Assembly: GCA_903892315.1 (NCBI GenBank)
Contig: CAITHY010000046.1
Span: 1 to 64,000, forward strand
DNA length: 64,000 bases
Source: an uncultured beta proteobacterium
GTDB taxonomy: Bacteria; Pseudomonadota; Gammaproteobacteria; Burkholderiales; Burkholderiaceae
Reading direction: 5' to 3'
The position numbers were made by a program, and so were the translations under genes. This document shows, in pieces, positions 59,620-64,000 of this stretch. A model generated the notes under the pieces. The model was not told the DNA's origin and did no database searches. It was given only the letters and a program-made list of their open reading frames with translations. How positions within the stretch are numbered: position 1 is the first letter of the stretch; every line of letters starts with the position of its first letter.

Positions 59620-61782
59620 ATGCGTCAGAGGAGGCTCTCCAGTTTTTGTCTTTTGACGCTGATATTGCCCTTTCTGCAGGGTGGGGCGGTTGCACAAGTT
59701 GCGCCACCTCCGGATTACGATCAGAAGCTCAGTGATGTCGTAGTCAGCGCAACTCGCTCAGGTACACCCCTTGATCAGATGTCTTTAAATACAACCATTC
59801 TGACAAAAGAAGTATTGGAGTCCTCGCCCGATCAAACAATTGATCAAGTTCTGAAGAATGTGCCTGGTGTTTTTTTAAACGATGTCCCGTATTACCAAAA
59901 AGATCCCACAGGCCAAAGTATTAACGTACGCGGCTTAGGCTATGGCCGCACCCTGGTTTTAATTGATGGCTTACCCGCTAATGATGCCTTCTATGGAACG
60001 GTGCAATGGAATTTGGTTCCCATGTCATCGATCGAGTCGGTAGAGTTTGTGCGCGGGGGAGTCTCTAGTTTGTGGGGAAACTACGGTATGGGTGGCGTGG
60101 TCAATATCAATACCAAGACGCCTAAAAATAGTGGACAAGATGTCTCTGTTAGTTACGGATCATTTGCTACAGGCAATGTCGCAGCCTCAAAAGATTTCAT
60201 TGTTTCAGACGCGATGCAGATGCGTTTTTCAGCAGATTACTTCTCTAGTGAAGGCTTTCAGAACTACGCCACGATATCTCCAGGCTCACCTAGCAATATT
60301 AAAAATGGTATGGGTACTGATGCCGTTAAGAATTCCAATGTTCGGCTGCAAAATTACTTTAAGCCGACGCAAGACACCAATGGGTTTTTGAGGTTGGGGT
60401 ATGCGACGATGGCCGATCTCAGTAATAACTATGCCATCGCCCCTAACTTAATACAGACGGCCGATGTAGCTGCTGGATCGACCACCAATTTGGATGTCGA
60501 TAAAAAGGCCCAAGTCAATGTGTACTACCAAGCCACTAACTTCTATAAACAAACTGCCAACAATTTGAGTGCAACGCCTTATAAGCCCTATATTAACGCG
60601 AATTACACTGATCCGTATTCGACGATAGGTGCATCAGCGCAATATACCCATGATCTAAAAGCAGCAGGAATTGATCAATATATTCTGGGGGTGGATGCCA
60701 GAAATATCTCTGCATCGAATCAAACCAATAATTTGGCGACCACAGGTGCGGTGAGTTCTGTGAACTACGCACAGGGTCAGCAAAATTTTTATGGTTTGTT
60801 GGGACAATTAAAGTCGAATGCAACAGTCATTCCGCTAGAGACTACTTTGGGTGCTCGAGTAGATTCTTGGAATAGTCAAACGCCAACGTATTACAACGCC
60901 AATACAGGTTCATCTGCTACGTATCAGGCAGTACCTAACAAAAGTAAAACCCAGCTAAGTCCCTCTTTGGGCTTGGTATACAAGGCTACAGAGCAGTGGG
61001 ATTTTCGTGGTGCTGCTTATCAGGCATTTCATGCGCCCAGCATGAACAACACCTTGCGTAGTTATGGCAATTCAGTCAGTGGGTATTCCTTAGCCAACCC
61101 TAATCTCACACCTGAAACCATGACTGGTTACGAAGTCGGAACTGACTATAGATGGAAGAGTGGCTTTGCTCAACTCACTGCGTTTAATAATTACATTACC
61201 AATGCAATCACGAGTTACAAAATAACCAGCGCTAATGCCGCTTTTGCCAATGGTTTATGCAGTGCTTCAGGCATTTCTGGCTGTGTAAATAACGTAGGTG
61301 GTAGTGGCTACACTAATGTTAGCTACTATACAAATCAGCAAAATCTACTTAGTCGCGGTATTGAATTGCAATACCATCATGATCTGAATGCTCAGTGGGC
61401 GGTTGATGGTGGCTACACCTATACGAGAACAGTATTAACCTGGAGCGCTACTAGCGACCCAATTAATACTCAGGTGGGTGGAGTTCCGCAAAATATGGCA
61501 AATGTGGGCGTGACCTATTACCCTGCACCGCGAGCAAGCCTGACTACAACAGTTCGGTATGTTGGTAATTCTTGGATGTCTACGGGATCCCTGCCGGTGC
61601 CAGCTTATGCACTGGTTGGTCTCAAGGCAAACTATGAGCTGACGCCTCAGGCTTCAATCTTTGCTTCGGCAGTGAACTTATTTAATCGTCAGTACGTTAC
61701 CTTTAATATTGCCTCTCAAGCATCCGCTTATCAGGCCGGAATGCCCCAGGCAATTACTGTTGGGGCACGCATTCAGTTTTAA
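59620..61782 (+). CDS. TonB-dependent outer-membrane receptor
   Basis: A 720-residue receptor with a signal peptide (LSSFCLLTLILPFLQGGAVA). The plug has DVVVSATRSGTPLDQMSLN, QTIDQVLKNVPGVFL, SINVRGLGYGRTLVLIDGLP and SSLWGNYGMGGVVNINTK; the barrel ends with aromatic QF (GARIQF). The ligand cannot be read from the sequence. It lies 109 bases before a PQQ-type dehydrogenase gene, which makes PQQ or a sugar-linked metal complex possible ligands (inference). Confidence 0.92.
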   Translation: MRQRRLSSFCLLTLILPFLQGGAVAQVAPPPDYDQKLSDVVVSATRSGTPLDQMSLNTTILTKEVLESSPDQTIDQVLKNVPGVFLNDVPYYQKDPTGQSINVRGLGYGRTLVLIDGLPANDAFYGTVQWNLVPMSSIESVEFVRGGVSSLWGNYGMGGVVNINTKTPKNSGQDVSVSYGSFATGNVAASKDFIVSDAMQMRFSADYFSSEGFQNYATISPGSPSNIKNGMGTDAVKNSNVRLQNYFKPTQDTNGFLRLGYATMADLSNNYAIAPNLIQTADVAAGSTTNLDVDKKAQVNVYYQATNFYKQTANNLSATPYKPYINANYTDPYSTIGASAQYTHDLKAAGIDQYILGVDARNISASNQTNNLATTGAVSSVNYAQGQQNFYGLLGQLKSNATVIPLETTLGARVDSWNSQTPTYYNANTGSSATYQAVPNKSKTQLSPSLGLVYKATEQWDFRGAAYQAFHAPSMNNTLRSYGNSVSGYSLANPNLTPETMTGYEVGTDYRWKSGFAQLTAFNNYITNAITSYKITSANAAFANGLCSASGISGCVNNVGGSGYTNVSYYTNQQNLLSRGIELQYHHDLNAQWAVDGGYTYTRTVLTWSATSDPINTQVGGVPQNMANVGVTYYPAPRASLTTTVRYVGNSWMSTGSLPVPAYALVGLKANYELTPQASIFASAVNLFNRQYVTFNIASQASAYQAGMPQAITVGARIQF

Positions 61783-61836
61783 GGAGTCTATTTGTTGCGC
61801 TGCAGTAGATTGAATGGGTTAAATTAGATGCACAAA

Positions 61837-61850
61837 AATGCTATAGCATT
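61837..61850. promoter_or_regulatory. 14-base perfect palindrome before the sugar dehydrogenase
   Basis: AATGCTATAGCATT is perfectly palindromic and lies 41 bases before the ATG at 61892, in the 109-base gap after the TonB receptor gene. It has the size of a dimeric repressor site. The regulator is unknown. Confidence 0.35.
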
Positions 61851-61891
61851 GCTTTATCCATAAAAATAAACAAAATGATGGGAGATTCAGA

Positions 61892-63130
61892 ATGAAGTAC
61901 AACGTTAAGCACAAAACCCTTCACGCGCTCATGTTTGCTGCCGGCATGGCGGTGGTCAGTGTTGCTGGCGCTCAAGCGCCTGCCCCTGTACCGGCTAGCG
62001 CTATCCCGCCGACTTGGGCGCAAGGTAGAACGGCGGATGGGATGAACCCTTCATTGGCGCCTAATCCTCCTGGCATCTCAGCTATGCCTGCGGATGAAAT
62101 CCCTGTTAGCAAGCTCAAGGTTCCTGCAGGCTTTAAGGTGGAACTGTGGGCATCGGGTATGCCTAATGGTCGCTCCATGACTGAGTCTCCAAGTGGCACT
62201 GTTTATGTGGGCACTCGCTTTACTGGAAATGTGTACGCGGTAGTGACAAAAGATGGCAAGCGCGAGGTGAAGACCATTGCCAAAGGCTTGCATCGTCCGA
62301 ATGGCGTTGCATTTGTGAATGGCTCACTCTATGTTGCTGAACTCTCACGCATTATTCGCTATGACAATATCGAGAAAAATTTAGATAACCCACCGGCACC
62401 AGTGGTAGTGTTCGATGCGCTTCCTAAGGATGAGCCACATGGCTGGAAGTTTATGACCCTGAGCCCTGATGGTCAGTATTTATATTTCCAAATTGGTACG
62501 CCAGCCAATATCGTAGTTCCGCCATATACCCACGCTACGATTGTGCGCCTGAATCTCAAGACCAATATCTTGGAAACAGTAGCAACAGGAGTTCGCAACA
62601 GTGTTGGTATGGATTTCCAAAAAGGAACAAAGGAGCTTTGGTTTACGAACAATGGCCGCGATTGGGCTGATGAAACTTTACCAAATGACACCCTGAATCG
62701 TTTGGCAAGGCCCAAAGGCATGAATTTCGGCTATCCATTCTGTCATCAAGGAGACTTCTTGGATCCTGAGTTCGGTAAGGGTCGTTCATGTGAGGAGTTT
62801 GATAAACCTGAAATGAAGTTGGGCGCACACGTTGCAGCTTTAGGTATGCGTTTCTATAACGGCAACATGTTCCCCGCTGAATACAAAGGTAATATTTTTA
62901 TTGCTGAGCATGGTTCTTGGAATAAAACAAAGAAATCAGGCTATCAAGTAGTTCGTGTTGTCTTGGATGGCAAAAACAAGCCAGTCAAGCTTGAGCCATT
63001 TGTTACTGGTTGGCTTGACGGTGAGAACTTCTGGGGTCGCCCAGTGGATGTGCAGGTTCTCAAAGACGGATCGATGTTGATATCCGATGATGAGACCGGT
63101 GCAATCTTCCGCGTGTCATACGGTAAATGA
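61892..63130 (+). CDS. PQQ-dependent sugar/sorbosone dehydrogenase
   Basis: A 412-residue periplasmic protein with a signal peptide (cleavage near GAQA) and a GGGAG ribosome site. The six-bladed propeller has LKVPAGFKVELWASGMPNGR, KGLHRPNGVAFVNGSLYVAE, NSVGMDFQKGTKELWFTNNG, MNFGYPFCHQG and IFIAEHGSWN. These match L-sorbosone/soluble aldose dehydrogenases that use PQQ and Ca2+. Its stop overlaps the next start (ATGA), coupling it to a cytochrome c that can take the electrons. Confidence 0.9.
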   Translation: MKYNVKHKTLHALMFAAGMAVVSVAGAQAPAPVPASAIPPTWAQGRTADGMNPSLAPNPPGISAMPADEIPVSKLKVPAGFKVELWASGMPNGRSMTESPSGTVYVGTRFTGNVYAVVTKDGKREVKTIAKGLHRPNGVAFVNGSLYVAELSRIIRYDNIEKNLDNPPAPVVVFDALPKDEPHGWKFMTLSPDGQYLYFQIGTPANIVVPPYTHATIVRLNLKTNILETVATGVRNSVGMDFQKGTKELWFTNNGRDWADETLPNDTLNRLARPKGMNFGYPFCHQGDFLDPEFGKGRSCEEFDKPEMKLGAHVAALGMRFYNGNMFPAEYKGNIFIAEHGSWNKTKKSGYQVVRVVLDGKNKPVKLEPFVTGWLDGENFWGRPVDVQVLKDGSMLISDDETGAIFRVSYGK

Positions 63131-63726
63131 AATTCGTAATTAGCACTAAGGCCATCCTCGTGGTGGCCTTTTTTAATCTCTCTTTCCTATCATTGAATGC
63201 AGCTGCTGCGCCACCAGATGCTGCTGCAGGCAAAGTCAAAGCACAAAGCTGCTTTGCTTGTCATGGTGAAAATGGCATTGGTATCTCTCCAGAGATTCCG
63301 AATCTTGCTGCTCAACCGCCCCTCTCAATCACGTATCAACTGATTCAGTTTAGGGGTCAACAGCGCAATGGTGGGGCCATGGCAGCACTCGCGGCCGGCT
63401 TAAGCGACCAGGACATGCGCGATATTGCCGCTTACTTTGCTAGCCTACCTGCGCCGCCTGCAAAATCAGGTAATGCGGATCAAATTGCGAAGGGGCAGCA
63501 AATTTCTGGCACTCAATATTGCAATTCATGTCATGGACCGCAGCTGCAAGGTCAGAAACACATTGCACGATTAGCTGGACAATCCCAGGAATATCTCATA
63601 ACCCAGCTGAAGAATATTCGATCTGGTGCTCGCATTGATATGGATGGCACAATGGGGAGTGCTGCACGAGGCTTAAGCGATGAGGATATTCAGGCCTTGG
63701 CTGCCTATGCTGCCTCACTGAAGTAG
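63127..63726 (+). CDS. dihaem cytochrome c (c4-like)
   Basis: A 199-residue periplasmic protein with a signal peptide (about residues 1-28) and two haem sites, CFACH (42-46) and CNSCH (132-136). Axial methionines are likely in NGGAMAAL and DGTMGSAA. The two halves resemble each other, as in cytochrome c4. It overlaps the dehydrogenase gene by four bases and probably carries its electrons to an oxidase. This dehydrogenase-cytochrome pair is a common periplasmic oxidation unit. Confidence 0.93.
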   Translation: MKFVISTKAILVVAFFNLSFLSLNAAAAPPDAAAGKVKAQSCFACHGENGIGISPEIPNLAAQPPLSITYQLIQFRGQQRNGGAMAALAAGLSDQDMRDIAAYFASLPAPPAKSGNADQIAKGQQISGTQYCNSCHGPQLQGQKHIARLAGQSQEYLITQLKNIRSGARIDMDGTMGSAARGLSDEDIQALAAYAASLK

Positions 63727-63757
63727 CTCTTGACCAACCCTTTATTCAACATTTTCA

Positions 63758-64000
63758 TTGCAGTCTAAAAACCATTTTCTTCTCGTTGATTTTTTAAAGA
63801 CCTTCGCAGCTTTAACCATCATCCTGCATCATTTTTCAAGTTATGGACAAATTGCAGAGGATGCAAAGCTGCTGCTCCCCGGGGTGATGACTTGGTTATT
63901 TGAGTATGGTCGTTTCGCAGTACAAATCTTTTTAGTCATGGGCGGCTATCTAGCGGCCCAATCACTGACGCGTTCCCATGATCTGAAGAATGCTCGCAAT
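63758..64000 (+). CDS. acyltransferase-3 family protein, 5' part (cut by window end)
   Basis: The frame opens after a TGA at 63731 and offers a TTG at 63758 as start. The product has HFLLVDFLKTFAALTIILHH, then YGRFAVQIFLVMGGYLAAQS, the first two helices of an OafA-like acyltransferase with its His pair. About 81 codons are present and the rest lies beyond the window. Target glycan unknown. The lack of ATG leaves the exact start open. Confidence 0.8.
   Translation, partial: MQSKNHFLLVDFLKTFAALTIILHHFSSYGQIAEDAKLLLPGVMTWLFEYGRFAVQIFLVMGGYLAAQSLTRSHDLKNARN

Noticed and set aside
1..64000. tRNA, rRNA, CRISPR arrays, transposases, integrases and attachment sites.
   Set aside because: Scanned by eye; no cloverleaf-like sequence with GGTTCRA-type arm, no regularly spaced repeat and no transposase motif was found. 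A tool-based search could still find a weak candidate.

Overview
The window looks like the chromosome of a small-genome freshwater betaproteobacterium close to Polynucleobacter (Burkholderiales). This rests on gene content and style, with no database search: a moderately AT-rich sequence, very tight gene packing, a Bug-family (tripartite tricarboxylate) binding protein, a cysI-DUF934 pair, and a PQQ-type dehydrogenase followed by a dihaem cytochrome c. No rRNA, tRNA, CRISPR array, insertion sequence or phage gene was seen, and no gene-free stretch exceeds about 205 bases.

Positions 1-49,000 are one very large surface-polysaccharide region built as a mosaic of about a dozen alternating strand blocks. 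(1) 1-6525 (+): end of wecB, then wecC (UDP-ManNAcA), a short Wzz-like protein, a Wzy/ligase-like protein, three GT2 glycosyltransferases and a small membrane protein. (2) 6452-10183 (-): an OafA-type acyltransferase and an MsbA/PglK-like ABC half-transporter. (3) 10283-12472 (+): two glycosyltransferases. (4) 12469-23440 (-): a long operon with a DPM-like GT2, a GDPD-like protein, a membrane GT-C/P-loop kinase fusion, a HAD phosphatase, a GT-C protein, a DUF6311 protein, a 67-residue secreted peptide, another GT-C protein and a GT2. (5) 23509-25898 (+): a GT32-like protein and a membrane protein. (6) 25919-28555 (-): a tandem nucleotidyltransferase and a class II aldolase. (7) 28640-32111 (+): a WbpV-like reductase, a phosphoglycosyl transferase and a WbpM-like dehydratase, i.e. 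a lipid-carrier initiation module. (8) 32118-37874 (mixed): a GT-C protein, two GtrB/ArnC-like GT2s, a second reductase and a methyltransferase. (9) 37959-41622 (+): SxtJ, DUF5989 (SxtK-like), a carbamoyltransferase and an SGNH protein. (10) 41597-48989 (-): a GT-C protein, a WbdD-like methyltransferase, Wzt, Wzm, a double-GT4 protein and a 101-residue orphan.

Positions 49,200-64,000 look like ordinary chromosome: a ChaA-type antiporter; CbiX, CobA, DUF934 and CysI (sirohaem and sulfite reduction); a serine beta-lactamase-like hydrolase; two small membrane proteins; an amidohydrolase and Bug protein diverging from a PcaD-like hydrolase; an HdeD-like protein; a TonB-dependent receptor; a PQQ-type sugar dehydrogenase with a dihaem cytochrome c; and the start of another acyltransferase.

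How they may work together (inference): nucleotide sugars (ManNAcA, and 2-acetamido-2,6-dideoxyhexoses from WbpM plus two reductases) are assembled on undecaprenyl phosphate and exported by either an ABC half-transporter or Wzm/Wzt. Seven GT-C-like membrane proteins, three polyprenyl-phosphate-sugar synthase-like GT2s, an acyltransferase and a carbamoyltransferase would then decorate the product. The least explained parts are the GT-C/kinase fusion operon, the tandem nucleotidyltransferase with its aldolase, and a periplasmic C-terminal module carried by several different membrane proteins.
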